This document shows, piece after piece, positions 11,121 to 19,732 of a DNA stretch of 32,534 nucleotides. The translations under genes and the position numbers were made by a program. Source of the DNA: Xanthomonas axonopodis (GTDB lineage Bacteria; Pseudomonadota; Gammaproteobacteria; Xanthomonadales; Xanthomonadaceae); NCBI RefSeq assembly GCF_001304695.1, contig NZ_JFAQ01000082.1:1-32534 (forward strand), in the 5' to 3' direction. Every line of letters starts with the position of its first letter. Position 1 is the stretch's first letter. The notes beneath the pieces are model-generated. The model did not search any database and was not told the DNA's origin. It saw only the letters and a program-made list of their open reading frames with translations.

Positions 11121-11148
11121 CCGGTCGCCGGCAGTGGTGGGCGACCGG
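11121..11148 (+). terminator. Hairpin terminator candidate after receptor 4
   Basis: CCGGTCGCC (11121-11129) pairs with GGCGACCGG (11140-11148) across a 10-base loop, 20 bases after the stop. An alternative pairing GCCCACC/GGTGGGC overlaps it. No T-run follows immediately; a run of five T lies near 11166. Confidence 0.5.
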
Positions 11149-11671
11149 CACAGACACCGGGATCGTTTTTCGTCCCTGTGGTGCAATCGGCCGCCGTCCT
11201 CATCGTCACCCAGTCGCAGCTGCCGATGCGCGTTTCACGCAACACCGTTGTCCAGCAACACACACGTTTCGAGAGCCTTTGATCCGCGCTCCGCAGATCT
11301 TGTGGGCCGCTTTCCTTGCGAGGGGGGCGGCCCTTTTTTGTGCTGCCGTCCCTGCGCACGACCAACAACCGCACGAGCGATCCTGAAGCGCAGCGTTGCG
11401 TAGAGACCGAGGATGGAAGCCAATTCCAATTCCGGGCCGCAACCGCTCGGCGGCTGAGCAGATGTCGCAGTGGCTGCACAAGATTTTGCTCCGATGGGCA
11501 GCAGCCAGGCCTGCTTTTCGCCAGCCACACGCGGCCCGCCGCGCCTTCGAGAGTACTTCCAATTTCATCCGAAATTTACAATCACCGCCGATGAGGCGTC
11601 CGGCATGAAACGCTTTCAGCCATCCAAGCTGAATGGAACGCTCAATTTTGTGCTGATTTCAACGCCAAAAA
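11149..11671. other. Gene-free interval between receptors 4 and 5
   Basis: I can support no protein gene here. The only strong signal is the Rho-independent terminator at 11304-11339, which lies more than 200 bases after the receptor 4 stop and beyond an earlier hairpin. The 150 bases in front of it could encode a small RNA or simply be a long 3' untranslated region. Confidence 0.4.
11304..11339 (+). terminator. Rho-independent terminator
   Basis: GGGCCGC (11304-11310) pairs with GCGGCCC (11327-11333), followed directly by six T residues (11334-11339). This is the most canonical intrinsic terminator on the plus strand of the receptor array. What transcript it ends is unclear, since receptor 4 already has a hairpin at 11121. 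Confidence 0.75.
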
Positions 11672-11698
11672 TCAATTTCGAGCATAAACGGCCGCTAC
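11672..11698 (+). promoter_or_regulatory. Putative FliA (sigma-28) promoter of receptor 5
   Basis: TCAA at 11672-11675, 15 bases, then GCCGCTAC at 11691-11698: both half-sites are identical to those at 692-718. The site is 50 bases before the ancestral start at 11749, so the promoter appears to have survived although the gene is broken. Confidence 0.65.
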
Positions 11699-11748
11699 CA
11701 GGCTCACGCATCCGTAACGCCCTCTCCCCCGGGCAAGGTCGATTCCTC

Positions 11749-14422
11749 ATGCACTCCTTACAACCGTCTCTCGGTCGGTACGCGGCTCTCCGCACTGCTC
11801 ACATTGGTCATTGCCATCTCGCTGGGTCTATTGGCCCTGACCATCTACCGCCAGTCCGCCGGCGATATCGAATCGCAGGTCAAGGCCGAGTTGCGCTCCA
11901 GCACCCGACTGATGCAGCAGTCGGTGGCGATGTAAGACGTCACCCTCAGCGAAGGCACCCAGCGTCTGGGCAGCGTGTTCGACGACATGCTTCCCAGCGG
12001 CGCGCGCGAGCTCGATAGCGCCAGCACGGTCACCATCGGCGAACAGAACACCCCGTCGCTGCGTGCCGGCAAGCAGGCCTTGAATCTCAATTTCGACGCC
12101 GTGGACCGCTTTGCCAAAGCGACCGGCGGCGTTGCCACGATCTTTGCCCATACCGGCGACGACTTCGTGCGCATCACCACCTCGCTGCGCAACAAGCAGA
12201 ACGAACGCGTCATCGGCACCCTGCTCGATCGCAAGAGCAAGGCCTACGCCGCACTGTCGCAGGGCAAGAGCTTCACCAGCCAGGCGCAGCTGTTCGGCGA
12301 GCAGTACATGACGCACTATCAGCCGCTGCGCAATGCCGCCGGCGAGGTTATCGGTGCGCTGTTTGTCGGGCGCAACTACACCCAGGGCCTGGCCGCGCTC
12401 AAGGCCCAGGTGAGCACCACCAAACTGGGCCAGGACGGCTATTTCGTCATCGTCGACATGGCGCCGGGCGATCATCAGGGCCAGGTCATCGCGGCCCCGG
12501 CCGGCACGCCGGCCACGCTGGCGGCACTGGTGCCGGCCGAACAGCAGGCCCTGTTGCAGGCAGTGCTGGACGGCAAGCAGCCCAGCACCAACCTGCAGCT
12601 GCGCGATGCCAAGGGCGACAACCAAGCGTTCGAAGTGACCGCACAGCGCTATGCGCCGTGGCAGTGGGCGGTGATTGGTGCGCAACCGCGCAGCGCCATC
12701 GACGGCCCGCTAGACGCGCTGATGGGCAGCATGCTGCTGTTCTCGCTGGTGGTGCTGGCACTGTGCATCGCAGTGGTGTTCATTGCCGCGCGCAAGATGG
12801 TCACCCGCCCGCTACTGGCAGTAGAACGCGTGCTTGGCGACGTGGCAGCCGGCCGCCTGGACAACCCGATTGAAATCGATCGGCACGACGAACTCGGCCG
12901 TCTGCTGCTCAACGCACGCACCATGCGCGACGACCTGCGCGCGCGCCTGGAACGCGACCACCTGATCGCCAGCGAGGCACTCCGCATGCGCACCGCCCTT
13001 GACGACGTCAGCACCAACGTGATGATCGCCGACGCCGACCGCCGCATCATCTACGTCAATCGCCCGCTGCAGCGCATGCTGTCGGAAATGCAGGACGTCC
13101 TGCGGCACGATCTGCCCGATTTCGATTTCGATACCACTGCACTGAGCAATACCCGCATCGACCAGTTCCATCGCAATCCCGAGCAGGCACGCCTGCTGGA
13201 GCAACTCAAGAGCACGCATACCGCACAGATCGAAATCGGCGGCCGCATCGTGCAGGAAGTGGTCAGCCCGGTCGTGGCTGCCACCGGCGATCGCATGGGC
13301 TATGTGGTCGAATGGACCGACCGCACCCAGGACGTGCAGGTGGAACAGGAGGTCGCGCATGTGGTGGAAGCTGCCGCGGCCGGCGACCTCAGCGAGCGGA
13401 TCGACGTGCGCGGCAAGCAGGGTTTCCTGCTGCTGGCCCAACAGCTCAACACCCTGCTGGACAACAACGCCGACGGCCTGTCGCGCGTCTCCGCCCTGCT
13501 CTCGTCGCTGTCGCAAGGCGACCTGACCGCACGCATGGACGGCGATCTTCAAGGCGTCTTCGCCACCATCCGCGACGACGCCAACGCCACCGCCGACCAG
13601 TTGGCCGGCATCGTGCGCCGCATCGAGGACTCTTCGCTGACGATCAATTCGGCCGCCATCGAAATCGCCACCGACAACGGCGACCTGTCGCGTCGCACAG
13701 AACAGCAGGCGGCTGCGCTGGAAGAAACCGCAGCCTCCATGGAAGAGCTCACCGCCACCGTCAAGCAGAACGCCGACAATGCCGACCAGGCCAATCGTCT
13801 GGTGCTGGATGCCGCCGGTGTGGCGGCAAAGGGCGGCGACGTGGTGAACCGCGTGGTCACCACCATGGCCGACATCGACGCCTCGTCGAAAAAGATTTCC
13901 GAGATCATCAGCGTCATCGACGGCATCGCCTTCCAGACCAACATCCTGGCATTGAACGCGGCGGTGGAAGCGGCGCGTGCCGGCGAGCAGGGCCGTGGCT
14001 TCGCTGTGGTGGCCTCGGAGGTCCGCACGTTGGCACAGCGCTCGGCCGGCGCAGCCAAGGAGATCAAGCACCTGAACGAAGACTCGGTGACCCGCATCGG
14101 CGACGGCGCTGCACTGGCTTCCGAAGCCGGCAGCACCATGCAGCAGGTGGTGACCTCGGTGCAGCGCGTCACCGACATCATGGGCGAAATCACCAGCGCC
14201 TCGCGCGAACAGGCCGCAGGCATCACCCAGGTCAACCAGACCGTCACCCAGATGGACGAAACCACCCAGCAGAACGCCGCGCTGGTGGAAGAAGCCACCG
14301 CCGCAGCACGTTCGATGGAAGACCAGGCCGCACAGCTGGTCGATGCGGTCGCAGTGTTCCGCCTGGAGCCGCAGGACCGCCTGAGCACCCTGCTGGCCAA
14401 CGCGCGCCATGCCTATAGCTGA
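11749..14422 (+). pseudogene. Disrupted chemoreceptor 5 (Cache sensor, PAS): frameshift plus in-frame stop
   Basis: ATG 11749 has a suitable ribosome site (AAGGTC, 11735-11740), but the receptor frame (YNRLSVGTRLSALLTLVIA) lies one base out of phase with it, so one base has been inserted within about 11752-11760. In that frame a membrane helix is encoded at about 11786-11848, and after QQSVAM a TAA stop falls at 11933-11935. The frame then runs open from 11936 to 14422. It encodes a Cache-type periplasmic domain (resembling the Cache 3/Cache 2 fusion family), a second membrane helix (about 12719-12790), HAMP, a PAS-like domain (about 12980-13340), HAMP-like repeats and the signalling hairpin (tip FQTN codons at 13931). 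The C-terminus is ANARHAYS, with no docking pentapeptide. Internal initiation at ATG 11975 would give 815 residues lacking the first membrane helix, with no clear ribosome site. I infer a recent pseudogene or a sequencing error. Confidence 0.8.
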
Positions 14423-14708
14423 GACGGCAACGGCGATTCATCGCAGCCAAATCACAGCATCGAGGGCGCGGTGCCCTCACCGCTCGCGGGACACGCCGCG
14501 AACCCGTCCAAAGGGGGCTCGATGGCGGCATCCATGCCGCAAGCGGCAAGGCCACCGCCCCAGACAGTCGGCCGGTGGTGTGACTGAACAAGGCGGACCG
14601 CGCCCGTGGTCTGCTGGTTGCTTGCCGAAACGCCGCACACCGAACAACGCGACTGGTCCTTGCCCGCACGACCTCGCGGGAGCACGCAGACAAGTTTGGG
14701 CAACTGCC
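14423..14708. other. Gene-free interval between receptor 5 and ycgR
   Basis: No gene is supported. Two short inverted repeats are visible: GAGGGC/GCCCTC at 14462-14478 (5-base loop), about 40 bases after the receptor 5 stop, and GCGGCAT/ATGCCGC at 14525-14540 (2-base loop). Either could contribute to termination, but neither has a T-run. Confidence 0.35.
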
Positions 14709-14735
14709 TTAAAGATTTGGCTTTGCCGCCGATAT
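14709..14735 (+). promoter_or_regulatory. Putative FliA (sigma-28) promoter of ycgR
   Basis: TTAAAGATTT starting at 14709 precedes GCCGATAT at 14728-14735. Counting from TTAA the spacer is 15, and from TAAA (14710-14713) it is 14. It lies 58 bases before the ATG at 14794. Confidence 0.6.
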
Positions 14736-14793
14736 CAAGGCGACGCCGGGACAACCCGTCAGGCGCCTTCCCGCTTCTACTGTGCTTGTGCCC

Positions 14794-15579
14794 ATGTCCC
14801 AAGGCGATACCTCAGAACTGGACCACGACGCCGATCACCTCGCCGAAGGTGACGAGCGCTACCTGCTGCGCAACAAGCGGCAGATTCGTGGATTGCTGCG
14901 CCAGCTGCTCGATCAACGCGCCATCGTGACCATGCATGTGGCCGGCCGCGACATGGCCGTGCCAACCGCCGTGCTGGAAGTGGACGAAGACGACGACTGC
15001 GTCATCCTGGACGGCAGCCATCACGATGCCTCCAACCGTGCCATCGAAGGCGCCAAATACCTGCTGTGCTACGCCCAATTGGAACGGGTGAACATCCGCT
15101 TCCGCCTGGAAAAGGCCGAACGGATCGAGCGTGACATCCACGTCGCCTTCCGCGTCGATCTGCCAGCGGCGATGTACCACATGCAGCGGCGCGAATCGTA
15201 CCGGCTGGAAACGCCGATCACCGATTCGCCCGTCTGCACCATCCGCCAGGAAGCCGCGCAGGGAAACCAGTTCAACCTGCAGCTGCGCGTGATCGACATC
15301 AGCAGCGGCGGCCTGTCGGTGTCTCTCACCGACGGCATGCCGTTGCTCGAACCGCAACGCACCTACCGCAACTGCATCCTGCAATTGCCCGACACCGCCC
15401 CGATCACGCTGCCGCTGACGGTATGCAGCCAGCACAAGCAGACGCTGCCCAACGGCAGCGAAGGCTTCCGGATCGGAATGCAGTTCAGCGACCTGCCGCG
15501 CGGCGCCGACGAAACCATCCAGCGCTACATTTTCCGTGTCGACCGCCAGCGCAATGCGCGCAAGAGCGGCGTGTTCTGA
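14794..15579 (+). CDS. ycgR: YcgR-like flagellar brake, PilZ domain c-di-GMP receptor
   Basis: A 261-residue cytoplasmic protein with an N-terminal YcgR domain (about 20-125) and a C-terminal PilZ domain (about 128-250). The two c-di-GMP-binding motifs of PilZ are intact: RxxxR at R133-R137 (RESYR) and DxSxxG at D168-G173 (DISSGG). YcgR proteins bind c-di-GMP and then interact with the flagellar motor to slow swimming or bias rotation; that role here is by family. I start at ATG 14794 (MSQGDTSELD) rather than the GTG 12 bases upstream. It has its own sigma-28-type promoter and lies directly before cheW, 135 bases away. With the EAL protein at 22272 it makes c-di-GMP control part of this chemotaxis locus. 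Confidence 0.9.
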   Translation: MSQGDTSELDHDADHLAEGDERYLLRNKRQIRGLLRQLLDQRAIVTMHVAGRDMAVPTAVLEVDEDDDCVILDGSHHDASNRAIEGAKYLLCYAQLERVNIRFRLEKAERIERDIHVAFRVDLPAAMYHMQRRESYRLETPITDSPVCTIRQEAAQGNQFNLQLRVIDISSGGLSVSLTDGMPLLEPQRTYRNCILQLPDTAPITLPLTVCSQHKQTLPNGSEGFRIGMQFSDLPRGADETIQRYIFRVDRQRNARKSGVF

Positions 15580-15609
15580 ACCCTCATGTACCACGCGGGG
15601 CCGGCACCT

Positions 15610-15636
15610 TAAAGTTGCCGCCTACCCCGCCGATGT
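15610..15636 (+). promoter_or_regulatory. Putative FliA (sigma-28) promoter of cheW
   Basis: TAAAGTT starting at 15610, with 15 bases between TAAA and GCCGATGT (15629-15636), is the closest full match to the E. coli sigma-28 consensus in the window. It is 78 bases upstream of cheW. Confidence 0.7.
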
Positions 15637-15714
15637 TGCTAAGGCATCCCGCATCCGTTTCTGCTGCCGCAGTCCTGCCTAACCTGACACTTAGCCGCAA
15701 CGCCCGGAGTTTCC

Positions 15715-16197
15715 ATGAACGACAAAAGCACTGCCACCGGCACCGGTGGTGAATTCCTCAGCTTCGCCCTGGGCGAAGAACACTACGGCGTGGATATCCT
15801 GAAAGTGCAGGAAATCCGCGGCTACGACTCGGTGACCCGTCTGCCCGACGCGCCGGATTACATCAAGGGTGTGATCAACCTGCGCGGCACCATCGTGCCG
15901 GTGATCGACCTGCGCCTGAAGCTGCGCCTGCAAGAAGCGCGCTACGACGCATTCACCGTGATGATCGTGCTCAACGTCGAAGACCGCGTGGTCGGTATCG
16001 TCGTGGACAGCGTGTCCGACGTGATTCCGCTCAACGATGACCAGATCCGCCCTACCCCCGAATTCGGTGCGTCGGTCGACACCCGTTTCATCTCCGGTAT
16101 CGGCACCCAGGACGATCGCATGTTGATCCTGCTGGATATCGAAACCCTGCTGGACAGCACCGAGCTGGGTCAGCAACTGGTCGAAGAAGCCGCCTGA
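15715..16197 (+). CDS. cheW: CheW, chemotaxis coupling protein
   Basis: A 160-residue cytoplasmic adaptor that links receptors to the histidine kinase CheA. The whole chain is one CheW domain: EFLSFALGEEHYGVDILKV near the N-terminus, the conserved VINLRGTIVPVIDLR segment in the middle, and MLILLDIETLL near the end. GGAG at 15706-15709 is well placed before ATG 15715, and the length is typical of the family. It stands alone downstream of ycgR with its own sigma-28-type promoter. The partner CheA is not in the window. Confidence 0.96.
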   Translation: MNDKSTATGTGGEFLSFALGEEHYGVDILKVQEIRGYDSVTRLPDAPDYIKGVINLRGTIVPVIDLRLKLRLQEARYDAFTVMIVLNVEDRVVGIVVDSVSDVIPLNDDQIRPTPEFGASVDTRFISGIGTQDDRMLILLDIETLLDSTELGQQLVEEAA

Positions 16198-16546
16198 TTC
16201 AAACGGCTGCGTCGCCTCGCCTGTGGTCGCCGGAGAGGTGTAGTACGACAAGCGGCTACCAAGCGACTGCCAAGCCGCCAGAAGGCGCACGGTCGGTGCT
16301 CGGAATCCTGAGGCAGCAGACCTGTACTCCGGTTTCTGCGCGCTGCCCGCTCCCCCCCTGGCGGCCGATTTGCTCCGTTTCGGTAGCCGCTTTTGAGCGT
16401 CTGTGGCGCCGCCGTGCACCCACTGCATCGCTCCGGCGGCCGCAACGCTTTTGCGCGACCGCGACTACGACGATTGAATGTCAGGAAGCTCCCGACACGC
16501 GACGCACCACTCGATGGAAACGAGATAAAAATCACGTTTTCCGGAT
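16198..16546. other. Gene-free interval after cheW
   Basis: I see no credible coding region, RNA gene or strong terminator here. Only small imperfect inverted repeats occur, for example GCGGCT at 16252-16257 with AGCCGC at 16273-16278. Confidence 0.4.
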
Positions 16547-16573
16547 TCAAGTTGAACGTTGGCTGGCCGATAG
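16547..16573 (+). promoter_or_regulatory. Putative FliA (sigma-28) promoter of the exported protein gene
   Basis: TCAAGTT starting at 16547, 15 bases after TCAA, then GCCGATAG at 16566-16573. It is 62 bases before the ATG at 16636. This is among the strongest matches and implies expression with the late flagellar genes. Confidence 0.65.
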
Positions 16574-16635
16574 CTGAATGAAGCCTGCGTTCACACAACG
16601 GGGCACCGTTCGACTTTTGATTCTGGAGAATCCCT

Positions 16636-17019
16636 ATGAAGTTCCTGCTCTCGCTCCTCCCCGTCGCTGCTCTCGTGATCGTTGCTCCCACGCTGTCGGC
16701 TCAGTCGCAGGAAATGATTCCGCCGGAAATGGCCACGCGCTTCGTCGGCAAGGACGGCATGGTGTGCGGCAAGGTCGAAAAGGCAAAGTACGCGCAGAGC
16801 TCGGAAGGCGAACCCACCTTCCTGTACATGGGCGGCATGTTCCCGCGCCACACCTTCTCCGCACGCATCGACGGCGCCAACCGCGGCAAGTTCAGCTTCG
16901 CCCCGGAAACGCTCGAAGGTAAGGACGTCTGCGTCCTCGGCAAGATCCAGCGCGACAGTTCGCGCGCCGAAATCGAAGTCAGCTCCCCGGCCAGCCTGAA
17001 GCTCGCCACCATCAAGTAA
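16636..17019 (+). CDS. Small exported protein of unknown function in the chemotaxis regulon
   Basis: A 127-residue protein. Residues 1-22 form a clear Sec signal peptide (MKFLLSLLPVAALVIVAPTLSA), with likely cleavage after A22 and no lipobox, so the mature protein of about 105 residues is probably periplasmic. The mature part is rich in beta-type segments (MVCGKVEKAKYA, TFLYMGGMFPRHTFSARI, KDVCVLGKIQ, AEIEVSSPASLKL), a pattern resembling small OB-fold proteins; this is inference from pattern only. Two cysteines, C44 and C99, lie in matching strand-like contexts and could form a disulfide. ATG 16636 follows TTCTGGAGAATCCCT, giving a good ribosome site. The putative sigma-28 promoter upstream and receptor 6 downstream (84 bases) tie it to chemotaxis. 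I do not know a characterised homologue and assign no activity. Confidence 0.85.
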   Translation: MKFLLSLLPVAALVIVAPTLSAQSQEMIPPEMATRFVGKDGMVCGKVEKAKYAQSSEGEPTFLYMGGMFPRHTFSARIDGANRGKFSFAPETLEGKDVCVLGKIQRDSSRAEIEVSSPASLKLATIK

Positions 17020-17026
17020 TCGCCTC

Positions 17027-17060
17027 GCACATCGCCACGCCCTCGCGCGTGGCGATGTGC
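17027..17060 (+). terminator. 14-bp perfect hairpin between the exported protein gene and receptor 6
   Basis: GCACATCGCCACGC (17027-17040) pairs perfectly with GCGTGGCGATGTGC (17047-17060) over a 6-base loop, beginning 7 bases after the stop. There is no T-run beyond TGTT. It may terminate, attenuate or stabilise the transcript. No separate sigma-28-like promoter for receptor 6 was found, so partial read-through is plausible. Confidence 0.6.
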
Positions 17061-17103
17061 TGTTGCGGCTATGCGGACTGACTTCTACGGGGGAATCGTG
17101 TCA

Positions 17104-19485
17104 ATGCAATGGATCAACAATCTGAAACTGATGCCCAAGCTGATGCTGGCGTTCGGCATCGTGCTGCTGATCATGCTCGTCCAGGGCGTCATCGCCTATT
17201 CGGGTCTGGCCTCGCTCAATAACGTCACCCGCGACCTGGCAGGCAACACCATGTCCAGCGTGCGCGAGGCAGGCGATCTGCGCGGCATGCTCGGCGAATA
17301 CCGCAATGCCGCCTACCAGAACCTGGTGCGCGCCAGCGATTCGGTCAAGCAGGAAGCCAAGGTCCGCGCCAAGAGGCTCAATGGCGAGATCGAAGCCACC
17401 ATCAAGGGCTACCCGCGTCTGATCGAAAGCCCGCAACAGAAGAAGCTGTTCGAGGTGTTCGTGGCGGACTGGAAGAAGGCTTCTGCCTCCTATGCCAGCG
17501 TCGACGAAATGATGGAACTCAATCTGCCCGACGACGCCATCGACACTTTCGTCGGCGAGACCCGTACCCTGCATAACAAGGCCAAGGATTCACTGGCCGC
17601 CTTGATTGCCGAAGACAACGTGCTTGCGCAGGCTGCCAAGACCAAGGCCGAGAAGGTCCACGCTACTTCGGTCACGCTGACCCTGGTGGTGCTGCTGATC
17701 GGCATCGCCGGCGGCCTGGGCCTGGCCTTCCTGTTCGCCCGTTCCATCGTCAAGAGCATGCGCGGTGCGGTCACCACGGCCACCGAAATTGCCGGCGGCA
17801 AGCTGGACGGCCAGATCAACGTGCAAGGCCAGGACGAAGTGGGCGAGTTGATGCGCTCCATGCAACGTATGCAGCGCGACCTGAAGGAACGCATCGAACG
17901 CGACCAGGAGATTGCCGACGAAAACCTGCGCATCCGCACCGCGCTGGACAAGTCCTCGACCGGCACCTTCATCACCGATCCAGAACGCGTGATGATCTAC
18001 GCCAACGACGCCTTCAAGAAGATTGTGGCGCAGTACGAAAGCAGCATCCGCCTGGCATCGCCCGAGTTCGATGCGAGCAAGGTCATCGGCCAGCACGTCA
18101 GCTACCTGGGTTTGTCGGATGCGACCGTGCGCAAGGCCGTTGCCGCGCTGGAGCACGATGGCGTCACCAGCTTCGAAGAGCGTTTCGGCGAGGTGGTGCT
18201 GGCGCAGACGGTCACCTCCATCAAGAACGAACAGGGCGAGACCAGCGGCGAAGTCTGCGAATGGCGAGACCGCACCATCGAAGTGCAGGTCGAAGAAGAA
18301 GTGGCCCGTATCGTGCGCGCTGCCGCCAGTGGCGACATGAGCGGGCGTGTGGAAACCGACGGCAAGCAGGGCTTCTTCCTGCAGCTGGCGCAGCAGCTCA
18401 ACGGCTTGCTGGATGCCAATGCCGGCAGCCTGGAACAGATTTCGTCCCTGTTGTCCGCGCTGTCGCGTGGCGACCTGACCGTGCGCATGCATGGTGAGTT
18501 CAGCGGCGTGTTCGCGCAGATGCGTGACGATGCCAATGCCACCGCCGAACAGCTGGCCGACATCGTCGGGCGCATCAAGATGTCGTCCAGTGCGATCAAT
18601 TCGGCCGCTGGCGAAATCGCTTCGGGCAACAGTGACCTGTCGCACCGTACCGAGCAGCAGGCCGCCAATCTGGAAGAAACCGCTGCCTCGATGGAGGAGC
18701 TCACCTCCACCGTCAAGCAGAATGCCGAAAGCGCCCGTCAGGCCAACCAGCTTGCCATCGGCGCCACCGGCGTGGCCTCGCAAGGTGGTGAAGTGGTGTC
18801 GCAAGTGGTCACCACCATGTCCGGCATCGAAGCCTCGTCCAAGAAGATCGCCGACATCATCAGCGTCATCGATGGCATCGCGTTCCAGACCAACATCCTG
18901 GCGTTGAATGCCGCGGTGGAAGCGGCGCGTGCCGGCGAACAGGGTCGCGGTTTTGCCGTGGTGGCCTCGGAAGTGCGCACGCTGGCACAGCGTTCGGCCG
19001 GTGCGGCGAAGGAGATCAAGGGCTTGATCGACGATTCCGTGCACAAGGTGGCCGAAGGCTCGGCACTGGTGCGCAAGGCCGGCGCCACCATGGCCGACAT
19101 CGTGGCCAGCGTGCAGCGCGTCACCGACATCATGGGCGAGATTTCTGCCGCTTCGCAGGAGCAGTCGTCCGGGATCGAGCAGGTCAACCAGACCATCACC
19201 CAGATGGACGAAACCACCCAGCAGAACGTTGCGCTGGTGGAAGAAGCCACTGCCGCCGCCCGCTCGATGGAAGAGCAGGCAGGTCATCTGGCCGAAGCGG
19301 TGTCGGTGTTCAAGCTGGACGACTCGGCTGCGCAGGCGCCTCAGACCGCACGCGTGCGGCCGATCGCCTCGCGCCCGGTTGCAGTCAAAAGCGCCGCCAA
19401 GCCGGTGGCACGTGCAGCAGCAAGCGCGTCGCCGCCAGCGACATCCCAGGCCGCGCTGGCCGACGGTAACTGGCAAGAGTTCTGA
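17104..19485 (+). CDS. Methyl-accepting chemotaxis protein 6 (4HB sensor, cytoplasmic PAS, CheR tether)
   Basis: A 793-residue chemoreceptor. I chose ATG 17104 ([18 protein letters not shown]) because GGGGGA at 17089-17094 serves it; GTG 17098 and ATG 17071 are less likely. Order: membrane helix (about 10-32), four-helix periplasmic domain, membrane helix (about 190-212), HAMP, a PAS-like domain (about 280-395, from [16 protein letters not shown] to [16 protein letters not shown]), HAMP-like repeats, then the signalling hairpin with F594 at the tip. The C-terminus is NWQEF, which resembles the NWETF tether of E. coli Tsr and Tar. The PAS-like segment also occurs in receptor 5, so receptors 5 and 6 form a second architecture beside 1, 3 and 4. 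No PAS cofactor can be named from sequence. Confidence 0.94.
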   Translation: MQWINNLKLMPKLMLAFGIVLLIMLVQGVIAYSGLASLNNVTRDLAGNTMSSVREAGDLRGMLGEYRNAAYQNLVRASDSVKQEAKVRAKRLNGEIEATIKGYPRLIESPQQKKLFEVFVADWKKASASYASVDEMMELNLPDDAIDTFVGETRTLHNKAKDSLAALIAEDNVLAQAAKTKAEKVHATSVTLTLVVLLIGIAGGLGLAFLFARSIVKSMRGAVTTATEIAGGKLDGQINVQGQDEVGELMRSMQRMQRDLKERIERDQEIADENLRIRTALDKSSTGTFITDPERVMIYANDAFKKIVAQYESSIRLASPEFDASKVIGQHVSYLGLSDATVRKAVAALEHDGVTSFEERFGEVVLAQTVTSIKNEQGETSGEVCEWRDRTIEVQVEEEVARIVRAAASGDMSGRVETDGKQGFFLQLAQQLNGLLDANAGSLEQISSLLSALSRGDLTVRMHGEFSGVFAQMRDDANATAEQLADIVGRIKMSSSAINSAAGEIASGNSDLSHRTEQQAANLEETAASMEELTSTVKQNAESARQANQLAIGATGVASQGGEVVSQVVTTMSGIEASSKKIADIISVIDGIAFQTNILALNAAVEAARAGEQGRGFAVVASEVRTLAQRSAGAAKEIKGLIDDSVHKVAEGSALVRKAGATMADIVASVQRVTDIMGEISAASQEQSSGIEQVNQTITQMDETTQQNVALVEEATAAARSMEEQAGHLAEAVSVFKLDDSAAQAPQTARVRPIASRPVAVKSAAKPVARAAASASPPATSQAALADGNWQEF

Positions 19486-19500
19486 TTCACCGCTGTCAGC

Positions 19501-19531
19501 CACAACGCCCCGGCATTGCCTGGGCGTTGTG
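19501..19531 (+). terminator. Hairpin terminator after receptor 6
   Basis: CACAACGCCC (19501-19510) pairs perfectly with GGGCGTTGTG (19522-19531). GGC/GCC inside the loop adds further pairs. It begins 15 bases after the stop and is followed by CATTT. The remaining gap to the cheR promoter holds nothing else I can support. Confidence 0.65.
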
Positions 19532-19683
19532 CATTTGGGCCAGGCACCTGCGTCGATCCCCGCATGTACGATGCGGCAGAACACCGGCGGGTCGTCATTG
19601 CCCTCTGAGCGGCCCATCACCAGCCGCCGTCCCCGTCGCACCACCTATCGACACCAACCGCGTACTGTCCACGCATTGGCGCT

Positions 19684-19710
19684 TCAGTTGCACGGCTCCG
19701 TGGCCGATAT
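19684..19710 (+). promoter_or_regulatory. Putative FliA (sigma-28) promoter of the cheR-cheD-cheB-EAL operon
   Basis: TCAG at 19684-19687, 15 bases, then GCCGATAT at 19703-19710. It is only 22 bases before cheR. The three genes behind cheR follow with gaps of 6 bases or less, so this site would serve all four. Confidence 0.6.
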
Positions 19711-19732
19711 CCAATTATAGCTCACGACGCGT

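Noticed and set aside
16578-16922. A 114-codon frame overlapping the exported protein gene
   Set aside because: It is out of frame with the signal-peptide gene and has Arg/His-rich noise composition. The 16636 frame has a good ribosome site and a proper signal peptide.
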